Of a stretch of DNA of 64,000 bases, positions 16,636 through 23,784 are shown one piece after another. Positions within the stretch are counted from its first letter, which is position 1; the number at the start of each line of letters is the position of its first letter. The notes below the pieces were generated by a model. The model made no database searches. It was not told the origin of the DNA and worked only from the letters and a program-made list of their open reading frames with translations. This DNA is from Methylothermaceae bacteria B42 (GTDB taxonomy: Bacteria; Pseudomonadota; Gammaproteobacteria; Methylococcales; Methylothermaceae): assembly GCA_001566965.1 (NCBI GenBank), contig LSNW01000031.1, positions 161,031-225,030 of the forward strand, in the 5' to 3' direction. The position numbers and the translations under genes are program-made.

Positions 16636-16788
16636 ACCTAAATTTTGCAAGTGATTCGAGCACCGAGGGTATCAAGCAAGGCTTTAGGCAAGGTGGCTGG
16701 CCAATTTTCGCGCAGGCGTGGCAGCGCTACTTCGAGCATAAAGGCTTGATTTGGCAGCCGAATGCCGAATCACTTGCAGAATTTAGGT
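16636..16788. repeat. 153-bp MITE-like element with 23-bp inverted ends
   Basis: ACCTAAATTTTGCAAGTGAT(TCG) at 16636-16658 is repeated in inverse orientation at 16766-16788 with one mismatch. The interior is unique in this window and non-coding. No clear target duplication was seen. It lies in the promoter region between phoP and the PilZ gene, so it could affect expression of either. Confidence 0.8.
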
Positions 16789-16897
16789 TCTAATCCCATG
16801 TTTCAAAATACTGTTGTGATTTTATGATAACGCTGGGCTATAGTTGTATTTATAGTTGTCTATGTTAAGAATACAGGATTGAATTGAGGTGACAAGT

Positions 16898-17194
16898 ATG
16901 ATGGATCACAATGAACGCCGCCGTTTCATACGCATGGAGACTGAGTGTAAAATGACCTACCGGCTGCCCCAATCGGATGAGATATATTCCGGCATCTGCC
17001 ATAATCTCAGCGGTGCTGGGCTGCTCTTCTCCACGGACAGGCCGATAGAGCCAGGCAAAGCGCTGGAGATCAATATTTGCCCCGCCAATAATGTCACGCC
17101 GCCGCTGGAAGCTTTCGTCAAGGTGCTGCGGGTTGAAGAAAAAAAGCCTGGCAATTACGAAATTGCGGCGGAAATCAAGGCAATTAAAAGTTAA
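16898..17194 (+). CDS. PilZ-domain protein
   Basis: 98 aa, essentially one PilZ domain. The N-terminal NERRRFIRMETECKMTYRL holds the RxxxR c-di-GMP-binding motif (ERRRFIR), and the second part, HNLSGAGLLF, matches the usual D/N-x-S-x-x-G motif. Such proteins change partner activity (motility, exopolysaccharide) on c-di-GMP binding. The start at 16898 follows GAGG; a GTG three codons earlier is less likely. Confidence 0.85.
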   Translation: MMDHNERRRFIRMETECKMTYRLPQSDEIYSGICHNLSGAGLLFSTDRPIEPGKALEINICPANNVTPPLEAFVKVLRVEEKKPGNYEIAAEIKAIKS

Positions 17195-17226
17195 CGCCAC
17201 AGACAAATTTTCCAAGATTTAACCCC

Positions 17227-17634
17227 ATGGGCCATTACGCCGTTACCAAAGAAGTCCGTTTTTGCTACGGTCATCGCTTGATGAACCACCCCGGCAAATG
17301 CAAGCACCTGCACGGTCACAGCGTAAGAGCCGCCGTTACTGTGGCTACAGAGTCTTTAAATGACCAAGGGATGGTCTGTGATTTTGCGGACTTGAAGATT
17401 GCCATTGCCTCTTTCGTCCGTCAGCATCTGGATCATAATCTCCTTTTGCACGAATCAGATCCTTTGGTCCCATTGCTTCGCGAAGCCAGTGAACGTTTTC
17501 TGACCTTATCCCAACACCCCACCGCCGAAGTGCTGGCCAAGCTGATTTACGATCACGTCAAAGGGAAGGGGTATAATGTGACCGAAGTAATCTTATGGGA
17601 AACAGATTCCAGCTATGCGAGCTATCGAGAATGA
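17227..17634 (+). CDS. queD: 6-carboxytetrahydropterin synthase family protein
   Basis: 135 aa, PTPS/QueD fold. Zinc-binding histidines are visible in CYGHRL (His about 16) and HLHGHS (His-29 and His-31 region); CKHLHGH supplies the catalytic Cys-x3-His arrangement. QueD converts dihydroneopterin triphosphate to 6-carboxytetrahydropterin for queuosine. queC and queE are about 15 kb away, so the pathway is dispersed. SLNDQGMVCDFADLK and the final WETDSSYASY are typical of the family. Confidence 0.88.
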   Translation: MGHYAVTKEVRFCYGHRLMNHPGKCKHLHGHSVRAAVTVATESLNDQGMVCDFADLKIAIASFVRQHLDHNLLLHESDPLVPLLREASERFLTLSQHPTAEVLAKLIYDHVKGKGYNVTEVILWETDSSYASYRE

Positions 17635-17645
17635 AGCATTGAATC

Positions 17646-18101
17646 ATGAGCCACCTGAAACCAGTCAATAAATTTCTATGCCTGCAAACTTTGTGTGAAT
17701 CTAATTTCCGCAAACTACTGCGTTTGATTCCCCATTTACCTGCGCTCGATAAAAACTCGATAGCTCACATGGGCGATAAACCTGCCCTTCATCTCAGTGT
17801 CCACGAGAAAGCTCCCTATACACTTATTCTGGAACTGAGTTACTACTTCGAGGTGGAGCCGCAGCCTTTATTCGAACCGGCGCTCAAGCTCCGGGTGTAT
17901 TTGGATGCCGGCATGGTGGAAGTATTAAGTGATTGCGAACGGCCCCGCAAACGCTGGCAGGGGCCGATGGATCAGCAAATGCTGGAACATAAATGGCGGT
18001 TGAATTATTTTTTGGATAAATGGTTGGATCACTGTTTACATCATGGTTATCGTTTTTCGGCCGTCGATGGCGATTTACAAACGGTGTTTGCCAACGCTTG
18101 A
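17646..18101 (+). CDS. DUF1249 (YqiB-like) protein
   Basis: 151 aa, cytoplasmic, no signal or membrane segment. It matches the gammaproteobacterial DUF1249 family by the opening LQTLCESNFRKLLRLIP and the block RVYLDAGMVEVLSDCERPR, ending in NYFLDKWLDHCLHHGY. Function is unknown; in many genomes it sits near nudF or cpdA. It follows queD by 11 bases and is probably cotranscribed. Confidence 0.85.
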   Translation: MSHLKPVNKFLCLQTLCESNFRKLLRLIPHLPALDKNSIAHMGDKPALHLSVHEKAPYTLILELSYYFEVEPQPLFEPALKLRVYLDAGMVEVLSDCERPRKRWQGPMDQQMLEHKWRLNYFLDKWLDHCLHHGYRFSAVDGDLQTVFANA

Positions 18102-18125
18102 CAAAAACAATAAGAGGCTGACTTC

Positions 18126-19205
18126 ATGAAAAGAAGACAATTTATTCGCCACCTAGGCATGGGTTCCCTGGCTGCAGGGACAGCGGTAACCACGCCTTTG
18201 GTGGCGGCTAAAGCACAATTCAAGTGGAAAATGGTCACTGCCTGGCCGAAAAATTTCCCGGGGCTGGGTACTGGCGCTAACCGCCTCGCACAATTGATTA
18301 CCGAAATGAGCGGTGGCCGAATTAAAGTCAAAGTCTACGGCGCCAAGGAATTGATCCCAGCGTTTGAGGTTTTCGACGCCGTTTCCCGTGGTACTGCGGA
18401 AATGGGTCATGCTGGCGCTTATTACTGGAAAGGCAAGGGCGAGGTTTTTCAGTTTTTCTCGGCGGTGCCGTTCGGTCTCACTGCTCAAGAGGTCAATGCC
18501 TGGCTTTACTATGGCGGAGGCATGGAATTATGGCGCGAACTTTACGACCGTTTTGGCCTGGTCCCCACTGCTGCAGGCAACACTGGTGTTCAAATGGCGG
18601 GCTGGTTCAACCGGGAGATCAAATCGGTCGAGGATCTCAAGGGCTTGAAAATGCGCATTCCAGGGCTCGGGGGCGAAGTGCTCAAACGGGCTGGCGGAAC
18701 CCCGGTGAACATTCCCGGCGGCGACCTGTTCACCGCCCTGCAATCGGGCACCATCGATGCCACTGAATGGGTCGGGCCCTACAATGACTTGGCATTCGGT
18801 TTATACAAAGCGGCCAAATACTATTACTATCCCGGTTGGCACGAACCGGGTTCGGTCATTGAATGCTTTATCAACAAAAAAGCATTCAACGCTCTGCCGA
18901 AAGATTTACAGCAAGTAGTCTTGGCCGCCAGCAAGGCCGCCAATCTGGATATGTTGTCGGAACTGACCGCCCGCAATCAGCAAGCCTTGGATACCTTAAT
19001 TAACGAACACAAAGTCAAAGTAGCGGCACTACCGGACGATGTCATCAAAAAACTCAAAGCCATCTCACAAGAAGTGGTGGCTGAAATCGCCGCCAAGGAT
19101 CCCTTGGCGAAAAAGGTCTATGACTCGCTGACAACCTTCCGCGGCCAAGTCGCCAAGTGGTCAACCATTTCCGAGCAGGCTTTTATGCGGGCGCGATCGT
19201 TATAA
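18126..19205 (+). CDS. TRAP transporter substrate-binding protein (DctP/TakP family), Tat signal
   Basis: 359 aa. The leader MKRRQFIRHLGMGSLAAGTA has a twin-arginine motif, suggesting Tat export. The mature protein is DctP-like: VKVYGAKELIPAFEVFDAVSRGTAEMGHAG, GLKMRIPGLGGEVLKRAGGTPV (ligand-carboxylate Arg region) and LQSGTIDATEWVGPYND. The sequence is closest in style to TakP-type binders of alpha-keto acids or other small organic acids, often with Tat or TRAP-T features. No TRAP membrane subunits are near, so the permease must be elsewhere or absent. Follows DUF1249 by 24 bases. Confidence 0.85.
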   Translation: MKRRQFIRHLGMGSLAAGTAVTTPLVAAKAQFKWKMVTAWPKNFPGLGTGANRLAQLITEMSGGRIKVKVYGAKELIPAFEVFDAVSRGTAEMGHAGAYYWKGKGEVFQFFSAVPFGLTAQEVNAWLYYGGGMELWRELYDRFGLVPTAAGNTGVQMAGWFNREIKSVEDLKGLKMRIPGLGGEVLKRAGGTPVNIPGGDLFTALQSGTIDATEWVGPYNDLAFGLYKAAKYYYYPGWHEPGSVIECFINKKAFNALPKDLQQVVLAASKAANLDMLSELTARNQQALDTLINEHKVKVAALPDDVIKKLKAISQEVVAEIAAKDPLAKKVYDSLTTFRGQVAKWSTISEQAFMRARSL

Positions 19206-19237
19206 GGCAATGTTTAGCCGCCGAGCGTTGCCCACGC

Positions 19238-19414
19238 CTAGCCCGCCTGAAGCGCAGCAAGCACTTTTTCCAATGCATTCTTTTTGGCTTTGAGCTGCTC
19301 TCGGAAATCCATGGAATCGGTATCGGCGATCTCGTAACGCAAATCGGAGAGGTAGCTTTCCAATGCTTCGATAAGATATTCTTTTTCTTGGGGGTTCAAA
19401 TCCAGTTGTATCAT
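19238..19414 (-). CDS. Small acidic helical protein (58 aa), conserved-type hypothetical
   Basis: A short frame reading MIQLDLNPQEKEYLIEALES and ending KVLAALQAG, with ATG at 19412-19414 and TAG at 19238-19240. AGAGG lies 9-10 bases upstream of the ATG. The helix-rich pattern (ALESYLSDLRYEIADTDS, REQLKAKKNALEKVL) resembles small unannotated proteins common in gammaproteobacteria. No function is known to me. It fills the otherwise empty gap between the TRAP gene and the esterase. Confidence 0.7.
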   Translation of the reverse strand: MIQLDLNPQEKEYLIEALESYLSDLRYEIADTDSMDFREQLKAKKNALEKVLAALQAG

Positions 19415-19512
19415 GATTTTTGCGCCTCTCTTTAAGTTTATATTTTGGCTTTACCTTTTTACCTTGCTTTCGAGGCGGGCGTCAATAACTCTGGATGAGG
19501 GTTTTGCCAGCA

Positions 19513-20172
19513 ATGAATGAAATTTTACCTTCAGTCGTCATGGATTCGGTGCCGAATCCCGATGCTTGTGTTATTTGGCTGCATGGCCTGGGCGCCGATG
19601 GCCACGATTTTGAGCCTATTGTTCCAGAGTTGCGGCTGCCTTCTTCCCTCCGCATCCGCTTTGTTTTCCCTCATGCGCCCCAGCGCCCCGTGACGATCAA
19701 TCAGGGATATGTCATGCGCGCCTGGTACGATATCACCCACCCGGATCTCGGCCAACGTGTGGATGCCGCCGGGATTCACCAATCCCGGCGGTTGATAGAC
19801 AAGCTGGTCGATCAGGTGATTGCCGATGGCATTGCCCCGGCGCGGATTATCCTGGCCGGGTTTTCCCAGGGGGGAGTCATTGCTCTGGAGACCGGCCTGC
19901 GCCGCAATCCTCCCATCGGCGGTGTCATCGCCTTGTCCACTTATGTCGCCTTGCCCGATGAACTTCCCGGGGCAACCTCTCAATCGCCCCCTATCCTGAT
20001 GATGCATGGCAGCGAGGACCCGTTGATTCCCTTGCCATTGGCCGAAGCCAGCCGTGATTTGCTGCTGAGCAAAGGCTACCAAGTGGAATGGCACGTCTTC
20101 CCCATGCCCCACTCGGTTTGCGCCGAGGAGATTGCGGTAATTCGCCGCAGGTTGCTGGAACGGTTGGGTTAA
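19513..20172 (+). CDS. Carboxylesterase/phospholipase family alpha/beta hydrolase
   Basis: 219 aa from MNEILPS at 19513, which has GAGGG about 11 bases upstream; an ATG 6 codons earlier is the alternative. Features of the family are WLHGLGADGHDFEPIVPEL (oxyanion region), nucleophile elbow GFSQGG near 116-121, acid in HGSEDPLIP and His in MPHSVCAEE. Members are small cytoplasmic esterases such as EstB, hydrolysing short-chain esters or acyl groups. The natural substrate is unknown. Confidence 0.88.
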   Translation: MNEILPSVVMDSVPNPDACVIWLHGLGADGHDFEPIVPELRLPSSLRIRFVFPHAPQRPVTINQGYVMRAWYDITHPDLGQRVDAAGIHQSRRLIDKLVDQVIADGIAPARIILAGFSQGGVIALETGLRRNPPIGGVIALSTYVALPDELPGATSQSPPILMMHGSEDPLIPLPLAEASRDLLLSKGYQVEWHVFPMPHSVCAEEIAVIRRRLLERLG

Positions 20173-20189
20173 CCTGCCTTCAGGTTTTT
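20171..20189 (+). terminator. Short terminator after the esterase
   Basis: AACCTG-CCTT-CAGGTT followed by TTT, immediately overlapping the stop codon of the esterase gene. Confidence 0.6.
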
Positions 20190-20198
20190 ATGCCACCA

Positions 20199-20303
20199 AG
20201 GCGTTCCGTTCTTCCTTCCGCGGGTGTTGGCAGCCTGGATGGCTGCCATCAAGCCTCCAAGGATGGATTTACGGCGTCCCGGGGAAGGAAGAACGGAACG
20301 CCT
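20199..20303. repeat. 105-bp palindromic element
   Basis: Arms AGGCGTTCCGTTCTTCCTTC(C) at 20199-20219 and the exact inverse at 20283-20303. The centre contains GGCAGC and GCTGCC arms and CCTCCAAGGATGGATTTACG, close to the centre of the element at 6581-6680. It lies between the esterase and the PLD-SNF2 gene. Confidence 0.85.
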
Positions 20304-20339
20304 CAAATAGAAGCAATCAATTTTGATGGGCCTCGCAGG

Positions 20340-23300
20340 TTAACCCAACCCCAAAATACACGCGATAATCCGCTCATCAGCGCTGGGAAGCAGCGGAAAA
20401 CTTTGGAATTCCTCCAGAACACGGGGACCGATTTGCCCTTCGCGCTCGATGATATCCCCCCGGATATCCCGCAGCAACAAGGGCTTGCGGCGTTTTTGCT
20501 TGAGCTTTTCGTACCAGATCGGCCGGATGATATCGAGCCAGCGGGCGGCTACTTCGTGCCAATCCGGTTGTTGATAGGGGCTGGGATTTTCAAACAGATT
20601 CAACAACGCCAGATAACCATCCAATCTTTGCTGGTCCTTTTTTTCCCGGCTTTGCGTCACAAAGGCGCCAAGGACCTGCTTCATCTCCTCCAGCGCCTTT
20701 TGCTTTTTGCGCGACAGGAGTTGGATTTCGATTCTTGCCAATTTTTCCAGGAATTGATCCATTTTGCCGGCTGCCTTCTGGCTTGGGGGCAGGTGCTTCA
20801 CATCCTCATGAAGGCGTGACCGGAGCAGCTGGCAAATGGCCTCCAGGTCGGTAACGGGCTTTTCTTTCCCGTCACTTAAAAATACCCAGCGGGGCGCGCC
20901 AAAACCGCAGCCTTTCAGGCATAAAAACGCCCAGCATTGCTGGCTTTGCACCACGCTGACACGGGAAAGCACGCTGGATTCCAGCTTGCGATAATGTTCA
21001 TAGGTGGCCTCATCCAACAGGGCATGATCGCCGCTTACCAGCATCCGCACGGGCGCGAAGGCGTCCTGGATTCCGTCCCAGACATCCTTCTTTTGCGCTA
21101 CTTCCTGGATAAACGCGGTGACATCAACGGGTTTGACAGCGCCCGTTTGCATATCCTCGGGAAGGGGCATGTTGGAGCCAAGCAGGACTTCCACCGTTTC
21201 ATACCGTTCCAGAAAACGCTCGTCGGAGGACAAGGCAAATTCCGGGGCGTCTTGCGGCCACCACACCGCGATTTCACGATGGGGGCTGTCCAGGCGGTCA
21301 ATCCGCCCCGCCCGTTGCTCGGCGATCCGGACCACGGTGGGCATATCCAGGTGCAACAGGGTGGCGGCCCGCTGGAGGTTGACCCCTTCCGACAGACTGT
21401 CCGAGCACAGCCCGATAATCCCGGTGTCCGGCGAACCGGGACTGAAACAGTTCAGTACATCGCGGCGTCCGGAGGTCTGATCCCCGGTGGCGGTTATGAC
21501 CCGGTAACGGTTACCGGCAAGACGGCGGATTTGGCGTTCGATTTCCGCCAGGGAAATCAATTTGCTATCGAAAGCCAGCAAAAGCCGGTTGTCTTTTGGC
21601 AGGTTATCCATCAACCGGAGGAGGGTTTCCGCTTTGCGAACCTCCCGTCCATCGCTCATTTCTCCAAGCAACTGATAAATTTGCCGGTAGATGGCTTTAT
21701 CGTGTTCACAAGCGCTAGCATGCTGTGCTTCGTCTGCCAGCCACGGTGGCAACGGAACCGCCAGCCGGTTGACCGGGATCTTGCCCTTGATGCGATCCAG
21801 CGTGGCGAGAATATTACCGGTGGCGTGCTGCTTGCGGAATTTATCCAGCGCAAATGTCTCCACCGCTTGCCGGGTGCCGGCAATATGCTCGGCCAATGCC
21901 GCTCGGGACGAGCGCAAGCACACCATGATCTGGTAGCCCGCCAGTTTGTTGGCGGCGCTAAGCCGGCCTGTCAGGTATTGTTCTTCACTGACCCCTGTTC
22001 TTTTCAGGGTTTCCGGCAATTCAATGGGCTTGAGAAAATGGGTGACGCCATAAAGTTTTTTTGCCAGCTCGCGAATCTGACGGGCAATGTCCCGGTCGCT
22101 TTGACTTTCATTCAAGGTATAAATATGGGGATGATGGCGGGGAAAACGGCATAAATTACCGTATTTATCCCGGTATTGCTCCGGTTCCCGCGCAATCAGG
22201 CCGTTTAGAATATCCTTGGTGCGGCGCACCGTGAAGCGCTGGATCTCCTTGCGCAAAACCTCGACTTCCTCTTCGCTGAAACCGCGGCGGATATGCCTGG
22301 CCCCCAGCAGGCGCTTGAACATTTTCTGGGTGGCCGGTTCCAGGTTGTCCGCGCCGAGCAGATCCACTATCCGAAGCAAATCCTTGACACTGCGGTTGAT
22401 GGGGGTGGCGGTGAACAATAAGACGTGGTCCGCCATGTGACGCAGAATATTTTGGGTGCGGGATGACCCCAGATTGAGGAAATTGTGGCCTTCGTCCACG
22501 CACAGGATCTGGGCCCGGCGCAGCGTGTCCATGGTCAGATCCCGGCGCTGGCTGTGGGGATGGCTGAGGCTGCCGTGGGAATGAATATCGAGGGGGACGC
22601 TGGCCTGATTGGATTCCCACTCCCAGTTCGGGAGCACCGCCGGGGGACAGATCATCAAGGCCTTACCCCGATGAATCCGTCCCTTGCCCAGAATATCTTC
22701 CATCAACGCGCCAATCAGATGCACGCCCATCCGGGTTTTCCCCGACCCTGTGGTGTCGGCCACCAGGACACTGCCTTGATGGGACAAGATATAAAGTGCC
22801 TGGGCAATGCCCTGTTTCTGGGAAGGCCACAGCGGGGCATCGCCGGCGAAAGAGGCATTTCGCCAATAAGCTTGAGCCCAGTCGCCTTCAAGCAATTCCG
22901 CGCAGGCCCGGGCCAGCGCTTCCCGCCAATGGACCCAGCGTAGCAACTTTTCCAGTAATGAAATGAGCGCCGGGGTATAATCCTCGCCCATTTGCCAATA
23001 ATTTTCGGCAATCTGAACCAGCGCCTCATAGCGGCGCTTGTGTTGCCGTTTGCTGAATCGCGTATTGGCCTCCAACTGGCGCTGCATGCCCGGCTGGGTG
23101 AAGTTGCTAGAACCCACGCTGGCCGCTTCCTCGCCGCAATAAATCTTGGCGTGCAAGTCACCGATATAACGGGCCCGGGTATGGCCGGACTTGAGGCGCT
23201 CCAGGCATTGGATCAACTTGGCGCTCAGGCGCAGGGAAATGCCTCGCCTGAGCCAATATCTTTCCACTTCCTTGGGGAAGCTAACTTGGCGCAGCTCGAA

Positions 23301-23603
23301 ACTTTCCCGCCGGGAGGGAAAGGGTTCGTTACCAAACAAAAGCCGTGGCCTGGACTGATCACCGGCCTGGGCGACAAAGTCAATAATCCGGTCCAGCGAG
23401 GCATAGCCGACGACAAGTAACGGGCTAGGGGATTGGTGCAGATCCTTGAGAATTGTGTCTTGAACATGACGCGGGCCAAGATTCAATGGAAACTCATCGG
23501 CCTTTGGCCACTCAAATTGCTGGCCACCAAAGCCAGGAATATCCGGTTGACTGAACAAATCCAGGCTTTGGCCTTGCAGGATGGGAGGGTTTTTCGAGGT
23601 CAT
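20340..23603 (-). CDS. PLD-nuclease-like / SNF2 helicase fusion protein
   Basis: 1087 aa. Residues about 50-200 form a phospholipase D-like domain with one HxK motif, LHAKIY (150-155), followed by GSSNFTQPGM. Residues about 255-790 form an SF2/SNF2 helicase: Walker A TTGSGKT near 284-290, DEGH at 370-373 (motif II), TAT at 398-400 (motif III) and QRAGRIDR at 763-770 (motif VI). The C-terminal 290 residues are not recognised. A single HKD half-site suggests dimerisation for nuclease activity. Proteins joining PLD and helicase modules occur in phage-defence loci (compare the PLD and SNF2 components of DISARM and Dpd), but no other defence gene adjoins it. Both flanks carry palindromic repeats. 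Confidence 0.8.
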   Translation of the reverse strand: MTSKNPPILQGQSLDLFSQPDIPGFGGQQFEWPKADEFPLNLGPRHVQDTILKDLHQSPSPLLVVGYASLDRIIDFVAQAGDQSRPRLLFGNEPFPSRRESFELRQVSFPKEVERYWLRRGISLRLSAKLIQCLERLKSGHTRARYIGDLHAKIYCGEEAASVGSSNFTQPGMQRQLEANTRFSKRQHKRRYEALVQIAENYWQMGEDYTPALISLLEKLLRWVHWREALARACAELLEGDWAQAYWRNASFAGDAPLWPSQKQGIAQALYILSHQGSVLVADTTGSGKTRMGVHLIGALMEDILGKGRIHRGKALMICPPAVLPNWEWESNQASVPLDIHSHGSLSHPHSQRRDLTMDTLRRAQILCVDEGHNFLNLGSSRTQNILRHMADHVLLFTATPINRSVKDLLRIVDLLGADNLEPATQKMFKRLLGARHIRRGFSEEEVEVLRKEIQRFTVRRTKDILNGLIAREPEQYRDKYGNLCRFPRHHPHIYTLNESQSDRDIARQIRELAKKLYGVTHFLKPIELPETLKRTGVSEEQYLTGRLSAANKLAGYQIMVCLRSSRAALAEHIAGTRQAVETFALDKFRKQHATGNILATLDRIKGKIPVNRLAVPLPPWLADEAQHASACEHDKAIYRQIYQLLGEMSDGREVRKAETLLRLMDNLPKDNRLLLAFDSKLISLAEIERQIRRLAGNRYRVITATGDQTSGRRDVLNCFSPGSPDTGIIGLCSDSLSEGVNLQRAATLLHLDMPTVVRIAEQRAGRIDRLDSPHREIAVWWPQDAPEFALSSDERFLERYETVEVLLGSNMPLPEDMQTGAVKPVDVTAFIQEVAQKKDVWDGIQDAFAPVRMLVSGDHALLDEATYEHYRKLESSVLSRVSVVQSQQCWAFLCLKGCGFGAPRWVFLSDGKEKPVTDLEAICQLLRSRLHEDVKHLPPSQKAAGKMDQFLEKLARIEIQLLSRKKQKALEEMKQVLGAFVTQSREKKDQQRLDGYLALLNLFENPSPYQQPDWHEVAARWLDIIRPIWYEKLKQKRRKPLLLRDIRGDIIEREGQIGPRVLEEFQSFPLLPSADERIIACILGLG

Positions 23604-23622
23604 GGGGTTATTTTCTCAATAA

Positions 23623-23772
23623 TTCACCGCAGAGACGCAGAGATTTATTGTTACCAGATTAGGTTGTGGAGGACGGAGATAAAACCCTGGGACTAGCTGT
23701 CATTATAGATGTTTCAGGTTACTCCGACCCTATCCATATATTTCTCTGCGCCCTCTGTGTCTCTGCGGTGAA
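23623..23772. repeat. Inverted pair of CACCGCAGAGACGCAGAG-type repeats
   Basis: TTCACCGCAGAGACGCAGAG(A) at 23623-23643 is matched in inverse by TCTCTGCG plus CTCTGTGTCTCTGCGGTGAA at 23743-23772. The arms enclose about 100 bases with no gene. It fills most of the 181-base gap between the PLD-SNF2 gene and cyaA. The arm sequence is a common intergenic repeat in many proteobacteria. Confidence 0.75.
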
Positions 23773-23784
23773 AATATCAACCAC

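Noticed and set aside
20937..22154. 405-codon plus-strand frame inside the PLD-SNF2 gene
   Set aside because: Antisense shadow of the helicase frame; its composition reflects the codon bias of the real gene.
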